NCBI RefSeq assembly: GCF_029892045.1
Contig: NZ_CP120367.1
Coordinates: 992,001 to 1,056,000 of the forward strand
Source of the DNA: Sinorhizobium numidicum
Lineage (GTDB): Bacteria > Pseudomonadota > Alphaproteobacteria > Rhizobiales > Rhizobiaceae
DNA length: 64,000 nt
Direction: 5' to 3'
A program made the translations under genes and the position numbers. Numbering within the stretch: the stretch's first letter is position 1; the number at the start of each line of letters is the position of its first letter. Under the pieces are notes generated by a model. It did not search any database and had not been told where the DNA came from. It saw nothing but the letters and a program-made list of their open reading frames with translations. Positions 52,933 to 61,993 of the stretch are shown piece by piece.

Positions 52933-53730
52933 ATGTCATGCCAGAAGCAGTTTCTCAGCGGCTCGAAACCGGATGCGGTTTCAGGAGAGGACTTCATTCT
53001 CGCCGCTCTCTCGACCGATCTGGAAAGCTGGGCTCTGTTCCTCGATATCGATGGTACGTTGCTTGACCTTGCCGAAACGCCGGACGCCGTAGCCGTTCCG
53101 CCTTCGCTGCCTGCAAATCTCGATGACTTGTCGAGAAAACTCGGAGGTGCTCTGGCACTCGTGACCGGTCGCGGTCTTGATTATGCCGACCAGCTTTTCT
53201 CGCCGTCCCATTTTCCCATCGCAGGGCTTCATGGTGCCGAGCGCCGCGATCCGGATGGCCGTGTGCACAAACCCGCAGCGACGGCGGAATTTGAGCGGCT
53301 GAAGGCCGATCTTATCGCCGATACCGCCAACTGGGCGGGCGTTTTGATCGAGGACAAGGGAGCGGCAGTCGCCGCCCATTACCGGCTTGCGCCGGACAGA
53401 AAACTCGAACTTGAACCGCTGATGGAGCGGGCGTTGATTCGAGCAGGACCAAACTGGACGATCCAGCATGGTAAGATGGTTATCGAAATCCGTCCGGCCA
53501 GCGCCGACAAGGGCCACGCAGTCGCGGCATTTCTCGCCCAGCCAGCCTTTGCCGGCAGACGCGCGATCGCGATCGGGGATGATGTGACCGACGAAGCGAT
53601 GTTTCGCGTGGTCAACCGGCTCGGCGGCTATTCGATCCGCATCGGACCGCCTTTGCCTGCGAGCGAAGCGCTCGGCGCCATCCCCTCTGCCGAGGCCCTG
53701 CGCGGCATCATCGCCGCGTTGGTCTCCTGA
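52933..53730 (+). CDS. otsB: Trehalose-6-phosphate phosphatase
   Basis: Protein of 265 residues of the HAD superfamily. Motif I is FLDIDGTLLDLAETP near residue 37 (Asp nucleophile and general acid), motif II VTGRG near 73, and motif IV GDDVTDEAMF near 215. It removes phosphate from trehalose-6-phosphate in the cytoplasm. It lies 45 bases before otsA, so the two make the OtsAB pathway for trehalose, an osmo- and desiccation protectant. The start at 52933 has a weak ribosome site. Confidence 0.94.
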   Translation: MSCQKQFLSGSKPDAVSGEDFILAALSTDLESWALFLDIDGTLLDLAETPDAVAVPPSLPANLDDLSRKLGGALALVTGRGLDYADQLFSPSHFPIAGLHGAERRDPDGRVHKPAATAEFERLKADLIADTANWAGVLIEDKGAAVAAHYRLAPDRKLELEPLMERALIRAGPNWTIQHGKMVIEIRPASADKGHAVAAFLAQPAFAGRRAIAIGDDVTDEAMFRVVNRLGGYSIRIGPPLPASEALGAIPSAEALRGIIAALVS

Positions 53731-53775
53731 ATATTTGAGCACCTGACATATTTTCTTGCATGAAAGGAATTCGGC

Positions 53776-55149
53776 ATGAGCCGTCTCGTCATTGTTTCCA
53801 ATCGCGTACCCGTTCCGGACAAGGGTGGCATTGCGCCCGCCGGTGGGCTGGCGGTCGCGCTTAAAGCCGCCCTCGAAGAGCATGGCGGCATATGGATGGG
53901 CTGGTCGGGAAAATCGAGCGGCGAGCACGAGGCGCAGCCGCTTGCGCAACTGCAGCAGGGCAATATTACCTATGCACTGACGGATCTGACCGATACCGAT
54001 GTAGAGGAATACTACCACGGTTTCGCCAACCGCGTTCTCTGGCCGATCTGCCACTACCGGCTTGATCTCGCCGAATACGGTCGCAAGGAAATGGCCGGGT
54101 ATTTCCGCGTCAACCGCTTCTTCGCCCATCGGCTGGCGCCGCTTGTCGAACCCGACGACATCATCTGGGTGCACGACTACCACTTGATCCCCCTCGCCGC
54201 GGAACTGCGTCAAATGGGCTTGAAGAACCGCATCGGCTTCTTCCTCCACATTCCCTGGCCGCCTGCGGACGTGCTCTTCACGATGCCCGTTCATGAGGAG
54301 ATCATGCGTGGCCTGTCGCACTACGATATCGTCGGCTTCCAGACCGATCATGACCTCGAGAACTTCGCCGGCTGCCTCAGGCGGGAAGGCATCGGCGACG
54401 AAGTTGGAGCAGGCCGCTTCAGCGCCTATGGCCGCATATTCAAGGGCGGCGCCTATGCAATCGGCATCGAGACTGCGGCCTTTGCCGAATTTGCCAAAAA
54501 GGCATCGACCAATACCACGGTCAAAAAAGCGCGTGAGAGCATCGAAAACCGCAGCCTGATCATCGGTGTCGATCGCCTCGATTATTCCAAGGGAATCATG
54601 CAGCGCATCGAGGCATTCGAGCGCTTCATCCTGGCCAATCCCGCACAGCAGGGACGCGTCACCTATCTGCAGATCACGCCGAAGTCCCGCTCCGAAGTGC
54701 CGGAATATGAAGCCATGCAGCGCACTGTTGCCGAACAGGCCGGCAGGGTGAACGGCGCGCTCGGCGCCGTCGATTGGGTGCCTATACGCTATATCAACCG
54801 CTCGGTAGGCCGCCACATTCTTGCAGGGCTTTACCGGCTTGGCAAAGTCGGCCTCGTCACGCCGCTTCGAGACGGGATGAACCTCGTCGCAAAGGAATAT
54901 GTGGCCGCGCAGGATCCGGACGATCCGGGTGTGCTTGTGCTTTCGCGTTTCGCCGGAGCTGCCCGCGAGCTAAGGGGAGCACTGCTCGTCAACCCATACG
55001 ACGTAGAGGGTACCGCAAACGCCATGGCGCGCGCGCTCAGCATGCCGCTGGAAGAGCGGAAGGAGCGCTGGAAGACGATGATGGATCACTTGCTGGAACA
55101 TGACGTTTCGCGCTGGTGCCGGGATTTTCTCAATGATCTGACGGCATGA
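53776..55149 (+). CDS. otsA: Trehalose-6-phosphate synthase
   Basis: Protein of 457 residues, family GT20. Key motifs are VSNRVP near residue 7, GGLAVAL near 23, VWPICHY-like [19 protein letters not shown] near 130, FFLHIPWPP near 155, [10 protein letters not shown] near 265 and [14 protein letters not shown] near 360. It joins UDP-glucose (or another NDP-glucose) to glucose-6-phosphate. AAGGA precedes the ATG. Length matches bacterial OtsA. Co-transcribed with otsB. Confidence 0.95.
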   Translation: MSRLVIVSNRVPVPDKGGIAPAGGLAVALKAALEEHGGIWMGWSGKSSGEHEAQPLAQLQQGNITYALTDLTDTDVEEYYHGFANRVLWPICHYRLDLAEYGRKEMAGYFRVNRFFAHRLAPLVEPDDIIWVHDYHLIPLAAELRQMGLKNRIGFFLHIPWPPADVLFTMPVHEEIMRGLSHYDIVGFQTDHDLENFAGCLRREGIGDEVGAGRFSAYGRIFKGGAYAIGIETAAFAEFAKKASTNTTVKKARESIENRSLIIGVDRLDYSKGIMQRIEAFERFILANPAQQGRVTYLQITPKSRSEVPEYEAMQRTVAEQAGRVNGALGAVDWVPIRYINRSVGRHILAGLYRLGKVGLVTPLRDGMNLVAKEYVAAQDPDDPGVLVLSRFAGAARELRGALLVNPYDVEGTANAMARALSMPLEERKERWKTMMDHLLEHDVSRWCRDFLNDLTA

Positions 55150-55691
55150 CCGGATCAGTCTCATTAGAGCGCTCCTAAACAAGCGCTTAGAAGGCTCTCA
55201 TTCTCGAAACTGAACGCTGGGACACTGTGTACGATACACCGCGCACACAACTGTGAGGTCGAGCCATGATATCCCTGTCCTCCGAAAGGCTCCTGCTTCG
55301 CGAGCATTCGATCAAGGATGCCGCGAGCTATGCGGGGTTGTGGAACCTGATCCATCTGATCCCACAAGCCCACCGTCTCTGAACTGTGAGGAGGGATGGG
55401 TTTGCGAAGGAAGCTATTCGGTCCGGCATCGCGTGGTTCGAAGCGCCGACTGCTGTCCACAAGACCCAGGAGCCCGTCCGCTTCGGTCGCAGCGGCATCG
55501 AACCGGTGCGGGTCAGGGCAAGATGATTTCACGAAGCGACCGAGCTGTCACGCCTCGGCGCACCCATTGCGTCGCGCTGACAACAACCGCCATCAGACAC
55601 GCGAAGCAGATCCGCGAAGCACCGAACAAGCTGAAGTGACAAACAGGCCTGCGAATGGAGGGCCATCCGGTGAAGCGGGCCGCCCTGCAGC
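55150..55691. other. About 540 bases without a supported gene
   Basis: Convergent space between otsA and the FkbM gene. An AGCGCT...AGCGCT repeat at about 55169-55188 could form a weak hairpin after otsA. A short plus-strand stretch at 55267 reads ISLSSERLLLREHSIKDA, resembling the start of a GNAT acetyltransferase, but it stops after about 38 codons. The rest shows nothing recognisable. Confidence 0.45.
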
Positions 55692-56441
55692 TCACTTTGC
55701 GACGAAGAGTAGATCGAAGCCCTTGAACTCACGCCTGGCGATCGATTTGCGGATCGCCGCCCAGATCGCCGAAGGATTTTCCAGCCGAAATCCGTGAAAG
55801 CTTTGAATAAGGCGAGCTGTGGCCGCCACTGTCCGAATTGCCCGCAGCAAGGCCGGCCCGGAAAGCGAGGCGGCCAGGATTTGCGGATGCACGGCCAAGA
55901 GAACGCCCGCGGTTCGCTTCCTGTCGATCGCGCCAAACTGATCGAGGGCCTTGTACTCGTATCCTTCTATATCGATCTTGAAGCAGAGCCGCTCCGTTCT
56001 CGCCATCGTCTGAAGATCGGGAACAGTGATGGTTTTGGCGGTAATCACCATGCCGGTATCGTCGGCAATCAAGGCCGAGGTCTCCGAACTGCCGAAACCG
56101 CCCCCGACCGAGTTGAGGACGAGGCAATCGTCCTGCGACAGCGCCGCGTTGAGCAGTTCGACTTCGCCCGTGTTCACACCCTTCATCTCAGTCAGGATCT
56201 CGAAGCACACGGGATCCGGTTCGACAGTAATGACATTGTCGGCGATCTGGGCCGCCCAATAGGGCGTAACGCCGATCCAGCCGCCGATATCGATGAAGGT
56301 CGTTTTCTCATCAACCAGGCGTTCGATATTGCGGAAAGTCCCGGGCTCCCATTGCCCGTGCTGCAATCGGGCGAAGAAGCGCTTCTTTTCCGGCTTGTCG
56401 GGGAAATAAACGGTCTTCTGGAAATAGGTTATCGCGCGCAT
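55692..56441 (-). CDS. FkbM-family methyltransferase
   Basis: Protein of 249 residues. The SAM fold starts FIDIGGWIGVTPYWAAQIA near residue 49, with VEPDP near 73 and LCFKIDIEGYEYKAL near 150, the FkbM hallmark. FkbM proteins O-methylate sugars and secondary metabolites. It is on the same strand as a cyclic-nucleotide-binding gene (139-base gap) and the ABC-like gene, and near three glycosyltransferases. Glycan methylation is a reasonable role. Confidence 0.87.
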   Translation of the reverse strand: MRAITYFQKTVYFPDKPEKKRFFARLQHGQWEPGTFRNIERLVDEKTTFIDIGGWIGVTPYWAAQIADNVITVEPDPVCFEILTEMKGVNTGEVELLNAALSQDDCLVLNSVGGGFGSSETSALIADDTGMVITAKTITVPDLQTMARTERLCFKIDIEGYEYKALDQFGAIDRKRTAGVLLAVHPQILAASLSGPALLRAIRTVAATARLIQSFHGFRLENPSAIWAAIRKSIARREFKGFDLLFVAK

Positions 56442-56580
56442 CGCGCTTCTTTAGGGCCCAAAGAGGGAAAGTGCAAAGCAGTTTCCGTATCTATCACATC
56501 CAAATCCGTGACTACGGTGTCCTTGCGGGCGCAGGGGTCATCTCGCTCAATGCGCGATCATTTGAGGCGTCTCGAAAGTT

Positions 56581-57045
56581 CTACGCCTCTGCGCGCTGGG
56601 CGCGGCTGCGGGCTTCGGTAAGTTCTGACGTCGTCTGGCTAAGGCGATCAGCGAGGACTCGCATGATCTCAACGGCCATTTCAGGAAAGTCGGCGAGCAG
56701 TTTCAGGAAATCGTCCTTGCGGATGCGCAGCGCTTCGAGGGGCGTGGTCGTTCTGATGGTCGCCGTGCGCGGCGTGTTGCAGAGAATGGCGATCTCGCCG
56801 ACGATAGAATTCTGCTCGACTTCGGCGACCTTCAGTTGGCCGTTCGGTGTTGCGACCAACACATCTGCCTTTCCGGAAAGAATGACATAGGCTGCATCGC
56901 CGATGTCACCCTGATGAAACAGATTTTCTCCCGAGCTGTACATCACCCGATCGGAGGTGAAAGCCAGAAGCTTGAGCTTCGCAGGCGGCAATCCGGAAAA
57001 GAGCGTAATCCGGCGCAACATTTCCACTTCATCTTTTAGGAGCAT
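56581..57045 (-). CDS. Cyclic-nucleotide-binding domain protein without DNA-binding domain
   Basis: Protein of 154 residues: one CNB (Crp-like) jelly roll. LFSGLPPAKLKLLAF starts it, GENLFHQGD follows, and GEIAILCNTPRTATIRTTTP is the phosphate-binding cassette with Glu and Arg conserved, so it should bind cNMP. After a helix the protein ends in RLSQTTSELTEARSRAQRAEA, with no helix-turn-helix. It lies 93 bases after the degenerate ABC gene on the same strand and is probably its regulatory partner. The start at 57045 has a distant GGAG. Confidence 0.83.
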   Translation of the reverse strand: MLLKDEVEMLRRITLFSGLPPAKLKLLAFTSDRVMYSSGENLFHQGDIGDAAYVILSGKADVLVATPNGQLKVAEVEQNSIVGEIAILCNTPRTATIRTTTPLEALRIRKDDFLKLLADFPEMAVEIMRVLADRLSQTTSELTEARSRAQRAEA

Positions 57046-57138
57046 AACAGTCCGTTTCTCCGAATGTGTCGCGGGGCGCAAACACTTCCCGCCCAAGTGG
57101 CCGGGAAAATATGCTTGCCTCCTAATGTTAATACTACA

Positions 57139-59850
57139 TCAAGATGCCAGTTCCTTATAGTCGCTGTCTTTTGAGGAAGTTTCCACAGCTTCGTCCCGTA
57201 CCAAGTGCCCGTTATCGAAATGCGCTTCGCGGTCGAAGAGTTCCGAAAGACTCGGATTGGAGAGGACCCAGACGATGGCGGGCTTCCGCCCCTCGTTGCG
57301 AAGAAAGGCAAAGACGTTGCGGGTGATCTGGTCCTGCGCGCGTTGATCGAGGGCAAGCAGCGGCTGATTGAAGATGTAAAAATCCGACACGCGGATCAGC
57401 GTGCGCGCCAGATTGAGTTTCTGCCGCTGGCCGATTGTCAGCCGCTTGCCGCCGGCTCCGACATCGAAGTCGAGCCCGAAGGCCAGCACCTTGTTGAAAA
57501 GCCCAAGCGATTCAAAAAGGTCGCGCACGGTTGCCCGAATTCTTTCGGAGCCGTCCGTATGCTTATGACCGATACGGCCGAAGAGCACGTTATCGATGAT
57601 GCTGGCCGATGCGATATAGCGGTTCGGCTGATAGTGTTCGATGATGCCGACGAGATCGCCCGGCAGGCCTTCGCTAAATTCCCGCCGGGCTTCGACGACT
57701 TTGTTCATCAGGCTCTCGGTCAGCAGGCCGAAACGGTGCCGCGGCTCTATGTAGCCGAAGCACAGCCGGATGATCCTGATGGCATCATCTTCTGAAACTT
57801 CCTCGATCGGCCGTCCCCTCACCTTCTGAAGAAGTGCTTCATAGACGGGGATTTCCTCGGCCGTCATGAAGGTCAGTTGCTGGAAGAACGGATGATCCGG
57901 AGGCAGGTCGCGGAACAGTTCGACGACGTTTTCGGCAATTTCCAGCCCCATCTCGTAGAAAGTCTCATGGAGGCCGGCCTTCCGCAGCACGGTCTTGAAG
58001 AAGGGATGGCTCTCGAGCGCCGTTTCCCATCTGGCCCGGTCCGTCACCGTGCCAAAAAGCAGGTTTTCGCCGATTGTCGCCTCGATATTGTAGGAGCCCG
58101 GCTCGAAGAAGACGACGAGATCGCTGAGCTTTTCGGCTTCGAGGCGACGGCGGAGCGCGCCGCGCATTTCCACGATTTCGCCGGCGAAGGCTTCATGCTC
58201 GACGGGATTGATGGTTGACCGGACCGCCAGCGCCAGAATGTCGTTCGTCAGAAGCGCCACGTCGAGCACGGCCCTGATCTTCGCAAAAAGATCGTCCGCG
58301 CCTGTCGCGCCTGCGGCGTCATAATCGATCCAGTCGCTATTCAAATCGAGCGAAGGATTGCCGGCGAGTTTAGCTTCCAGCAGTTCCCACCTTCGATGGG
58401 CTGCCTTGTCGCCTTCATAAGCCACTTCCGTCAGCGGAGCGTGCTTGAGCCCGTAAAGCAGATTGTCGCCGAGACTACCCTGGAAGGCGTAGACTTCCGA
58501 GGACGCATAGGAAATCCGCCGCCCGACGATCGATTCCGGCAAATCGTGAATATCGTTGTCGCCGATGACTATCCTGCCGCCTTCCGGCCAGACCAAACGG
58601 CCGAAAGCTTCAGCGAGCGCTTCGCCGCCGCCGTTGGTGCCGCCGGTAATTGCAATTGTCTCGCCGGGGTGAACCTGGAGCGACACATGTTCCACGATCT
58701 TCGATCCGCCATCGTCAGCAACCGTCAGATTGACCGCGGCCAGCGCTCCCGTCAGCGGCGCAGCAGGAGTGACAGACAATGCCTGTACCTTGGCGTCGAT
58801 CAGGGGGCCGACACTGAACTGCTCCACGACTTGGGCATACTTGACCTGCACGTCCTGGCGCGCCTGGTCCCAATCGATCAATTCCTTCAGCGGCCCTGGC
58901 AGATCTTTGTAGGCGCCGATGACCGCAACAAGCTGACCAATGTCAAGTCTGCCTTGCAGTGCGAAATAACCGCCGATCGAGTAGAACAGGAACGGCGTGA
59001 CCTGCGCCAGGAAGTTGTTCAGGAATTTCACCAGGAACTTCCATTCATACAGGTCGTAGCGGATCTTGAATATCCGCCCGAGGCGAGCGGCGATGTCCGC
59101 CCTCTCGTAGTTGGATGTGTCGTGGCCACGAATCGTGCCGATACCGTCTACGATCTCGCTCACTCGGCCCGACAGTTCACGCGCCGTCAACTGGCGCTCG
59201 CGGCCGAGCACGATCAGCCGCCGGCGCATACGTGGAATGACTACAGCCTGGATGGCGACAATGAACGCGGCAATCAGTCCGAGCCACAAGCTCTGGATAA
59301 GGATGAAAATCAGCGCCGTCAGCGCCTGGCCGCCGAGAAGTGCCGGTTGCACGAAAGCATCGCCGGTAAAGCCGCCCAACGGCTCGACTTCGTCCTTGAT
59401 CATCGTCGAGATTTCGGCCGGTTTCACACGCTTGAAGTGATGGGGCGGGAAACGCAAAACCCGATCGACGAGTTCGAAACGGATGCGCCGAAGAAGCCGT
59501 TCGCCCAATCGCCCCTTGTAGGTGTTGATGTAGAACTTAAACAGCCCGTTGATGATGACGAGCAGGAGAAACACCAGGCTGAGCGCCAGCAGCATGCCTT
59601 CCCGCCCGAGCTGAAAGCCGGAGAACAGTGGAAGTTCGCCGAAAAACGGCAAATTGAAAGAAATGGGCAGGAAAGGCTGCGTCGCCTCCGGACTTTCGAA
59701 GCCGTCACCCTGAATCGGTCCGTTGACGATCTGCTTCGGTAGATCGAAGGACAAGAAGTAGGGAATCATCGACAGCGCTACGACCAGCAGGATCCAAAGC
59801 TGCTGCTTGCGGGTGTGAGTCCAGATGTAGCGGGAAAGACGTGTTTCCAT
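57139..59850 (-). CDS. ABC-exporter-like membrane protein with a degenerate, expanded nucleotide-binding domain
   Basis: Protein of 903 residues. Residues 1-350 form a type IV exporter membrane domain. From about 360 an ABC domain begins but its motifs are altered: Walker A reads GGTNGGGEA (403-411, Lys lost), the signature LTIGQ (805-809), Walker B FYIFNQPLLALD (824-835, Asp and Glu replaced by Asn and Gln), and the H-loop VLSNP (His lost). Between Walker A and the signature there are ~390 residues instead of ~100, holding three Q-loop-linked motifs: GDNLLYG (461-467), GENLLFG (594-600) and DNVLFG (753-758). ATP hydrolysis looks impossible by the usual mechanism. The reading frame is intact throughout. 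Confidence 0.85.
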   Translation of the reverse strand: METRLSRYIWTHTRKQQLWILLVVALSMIPYFLSFDLPKQIVNGPIQGDGFESPEATQPFLPISFNLPFFGELPLFSGFQLGREGMLLALSLVFLLLVIINGLFKFYINTYKGRLGERLLRRIRFELVDRVLRFPPHHFKRVKPAEISTMIKDEVEPLGGFTGDAFVQPALLGGQALTALIFILIQSLWLGLIAAFIVAIQAVVIPRMRRRLIVLGRERQLTARELSGRVSEIVDGIGTIRGHDTSNYERADIAARLGRIFKIRYDLYEWKFLVKFLNNFLAQVTPFLFYSIGGYFALQGRLDIGQLVAVIGAYKDLPGPLKELIDWDQARQDVQVKYAQVVEQFSVGPLIDAKVQALSVTPAAPLTGALAAVNLTVADDGGSKIVEHVSLQVHPGETIAITGGTNGGGEALAEAFGRLVWPEGGRIVIGDNDIHDLPESIVGRRISYASSEVYAFQGSLGDNLLYGLKHAPLTEVAYEGDKAAHRRWELLEAKLAGNPSLDLNSDWIDYDAAGATGADDLFAKIRAVLDVALLTNDILALAVRSTINPVEHEAFAGEIVEMRGALRRRLEAEKLSDLVVFFEPGSYNIEATIGENLLFGTVTDRARWETALESHPFFKTVLRKAGLHETFYEMGLEIAENVVELFRDLPPDHPFFQQLTFMTAEEIPVYEALLQKVRGRPIEEVSEDDAIRIIRLCFGYIEPRHRFGLLTESLMNKVVEARREFSEGLPGDLVGIIEHYQPNRYIASASIIDNVLFGRIGHKHTDGSERIRATVRDLFESLGLFNKVLAFGLDFDVGAGGKRLTIGQRQKLNLARTLIRVSDFYIFNQPLLALDQRAQDQITRNVFAFLRNEGRKPAIVWVLSNPSLSELFDREAHFDNGHLVRDEAVETSSKDSDYKELAS

Positions 59851-60159
59851 GTGCCGATAATGAGACCTAATCTAAAACTCGGGATCGCTCGGCTTTTTGC
59901 CGGCGGACTCGTGTCCGCAGATGGTTCCAGTCCGCCCGATCTTCAACGGGCCCGCACCTCATCCACGAAATCGTGACTGCACGGCATGAGAGCAAAGCCA
60001 CGCTTCATGTCAAGCGCCTAACACCCGCCGACGGATTGCCGACGCAAACAGCCTCGCTTTTAGAAACGCTTTCGCCGTCCTGTCCGCGACTCTAGTCAGC
60101 CATCGTAGCGTTCTTGGCGCGCCCTTGCACTCGCTTGGGCGTGAGCTTACAACAGCCGC
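59851..60159. other. About 310 bases between divergent genes, no supported gene
   Basis: Divergent promoter region of the ABC-like gene and a methyltransferase gene. No family-like open frame, hairpin or operator stands out. Confidence 0.4.
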
Positions 60160-60834
60160 ATGACGCATGCCAGCCACTCCCTCCGTCCTCCCGAAGATTG
60201 GTGCGAAAATGCCTACGACCTCGTTCGCGGACTGGCCGTCTATTCCGGCAGCATGCTCGTCGATGGCATAGCCAAGGTGATCGCCAAGCATCCGGAAGGA
60301 AACATCGCCAACGCGTTCAACCACAAGCAAGTCGGCTGCAAGATCTGGGCCCGCGACAAGCTTCTCGAAAGTTCCGGCCCGTCCTATCGCAGGATCGTGG
60401 TGCTCGGAGGCTGGTACGGGGTCCTCCCAGCCATGCTGCTCGAAGATAGACGTTTCAATATCGCGGCGGTGGATAGCTACGATATCGATCCGGCGGTGGA
60501 AGAAGTCGCGTCGACGCTCAATTCCGCCTTTAGCGACAGGTTTCGTGCGATCACGGCGGACATGTATGCTCTCGATTATCAGGGCCTGGGCGCGGATCTC
60601 TTGATCAACACGAGTTGCGAGCATATCGCAGACCTCGGCGGCTGGCTCAGCCTCGTTCCCTCGGGCACGCGCGTTCTGCTGCAGTCGAATGATTATTTCA
60701 GCGAACCGACACATATAAGCTGTGTCTCGTCACTAGATGAGTTCCGCGCCCAGGCAGGCCTTGCGAAGCTCGACTTCGCGGGAGCACTGCCGATGAAAAA
60801 ATACACCCGCTTCATGCTGATCGGGACGGTCTGA
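60160..60834 (+). CDS. Class I SAM-dependent methyltransferase-like protein
   Basis: Protein of 224 residues. VVLGGWYGVLPAMLLEDRRFN near residue 80 is a modified SAM motif I, AVDSYDIDPAVEEVA motif II, and ADMYALDYQGLGADLLINTSCEHIADL motif III-IV region. The methyl acceptor is unknown. There is no strong ribosome site; the ATG at 60160 is the only sensible start. It converges with the first glycosyltransferase with 23 bases of overlap, and its place in a glycan locus suggests a sugar or lipid target. Confidence 0.72.
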   Translation: MTHASHSLRPPEDWCENAYDLVRGLAVYSGSMLVDGIAKVIAKHPEGNIANAFNHKQVGCKIWARDKLLESSGPSYRRIVVLGGWYGVLPAMLLEDRRFNIAAVDSYDIDPAVEEVASTLNSAFSDRFRAITADMYALDYQGLGADLLINTSCEHIADLGGWLSLVPSGTRVLLQSNDYFSEPTHISCVSSLDEFRAQAGLAKLDFAGALPMKKYTRFMLIGTV

Positions 60835-61993
60835 CCGCTTTGGTCGACAGCAATCGTTGTTCAAGAATGACTGCCGTCTTGACGGCTCCATCGAGATCGA
60901 GCGGTGGTATATCCGGCTTCGGCCGCGAAAGCATTTCTTCGATTTTGCGTGCAAGTTCCTGCGGCGTGATGCCCTCCTCCGGCAAAACGGCCGCGAGGCC
61001 GAGCTTTTCAAGCCTCTCCGCACGCGTCATTTGTTCAGTTTCGCCGCCTGCGGTGAAAGGAATGAGCAGCGAGGCGCATCCGGCGCGCAGAGTGTCGCAC
61101 ACGGTGTTGTATCCGGCCTGTGATACGGAAAGGCGCGCGCCGGCAAGCAGGCTCGCGAAATCCTGTCGAAAGCGAAAGAGGCCGGCACCGTTCGGCGCCA
61201 TGGCCGCGAACGCATCGAAATCCGCTTGCGGCAGATTGGGACCGGTCACGAGGCACCAGCGAAGCCCTTCCGGCAAAAGCATCGCGGCGCCAAGCGCTGC
61301 CCCGATCAACTCCTTGCCGACAGCGCCGCCGCCCGCCGAAACCAGCACATCGAACTTCTCGGCCGGCGACGCCGGTGGCGGCGGGGCGACAAGGCCCGTG
61401 TAGAATACCTTGTCCTCGATCTCGCTCGCCAGCGGGAAGGTCTCCTCGATCCGCGCGAACGCCGGATCGCCGTGGACGAGCACCAGGTCGAAATGCGCTC
61501 TCACGAGGTCCACCGTCTCCTCTGCCCGTCCCGGCTTGATTCGTTCCTGCAGGATATCGCGCAGAGACGTCGCCACCAGCGGTCGCGGCTCCATGGCGGC
61601 AATAGCATCGAGCAGAGGCAGCAATTCGAACCGCATTTGCCGGCGGCCGAAGGGGAACGCCTCTATAACTACGACATCCGGCTCGGTCTGGTGAAGCGCT
61701 TCGAGGAGCAGGTTCCTTCGGTGCTCCTGGAAAGCGCTCGTCACCGGATTGCCATTGCCATCGCTCAAGCCGGAAAAGCCCTTGTCTCCAGCCGTCACCG
61801 GCGGCAAGACGACCGTCTTCAGGTCTTCTCCAGGAAATCCCGGAACGGGCATGCCGCCGGTGACCATCGTGACCTCGAAGTCACGCTCTGAGAGCGCTCT
61901 TGCAATACGGCTCGCCCGCGCCAGGTGTCCGATCCCGAGCAGATGCTGTACGTAAAAGAAGACGCGGCGCTTTCTCAAGGGGCGTTTCTCCAT
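60812..61993 (-). CDS. Glycosyltransferase, GT-B fold (MurG-like C-terminus)
   Basis: Protein of 393 residues. It begins FFYVQHLLGIGHLARASRIA, a GT-B first loop with His, and has VSAGGGAVGKELI near 220 and VSQAGYNTVCDTLRAGCASLLIPF near 305, the donor-binding motif of MurG-like enzymes. It resembles predicted glycosyltransferases of unknown acceptor (COG4671 type). Its start overlaps the end of the next upstream gene by 19 bases, so it is translated with it. Its product probably builds a surface glycan or a glycolipid. Confidence 0.83.
   Translation of the reverse strand: MEKRPLRKRRVFFYVQHLLGIGHLARASRIARALSERDFEVTMVTGGMPVPGFPGEDLKTVVLPPVTAGDKGFSGLSDGNGNPVTSAFQEHRRNLLLEALHQTEPDVVVIEAFPFGRRQMRFELLPLLDAIAAMEPRPLVATSLRDILQERIKPGRAEETVDLVRAHFDLVLVHGDPAFARIEETFPLASEIEDKVFYTGLVAPPPPASPAEKFDVLVSAGGGAVGKELIGAALGAAMLLPEGLRWCLVTGPNLPQADFDAFAAMAPNGAGLFRFRQDFASLLAGARLSVSQAGYNTVCDTLRAGCASLLIPFTAGGETEQMTRAERLEKLGLAAVLPEEGITPQELARKIEEMLSRPKPDIPPLDLDGAVKTAVILEQRLLSTKAVRPSRSA

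Noticed and set aside
55267..55381. Short GNAT-like start (SSERLLLREHSIKDA)
   Set aside because: Only about 38 codons before a stop and no continuation in other frames could be traced, so it is mentioned only in the gap note.
58396..59742. Plus-strand frame of 448 codons opposite the degenerate ABC gene
   Set aside because: The ABC frame is longer, has membrane helices and recognisable exporter features; the opposite frame shows none.
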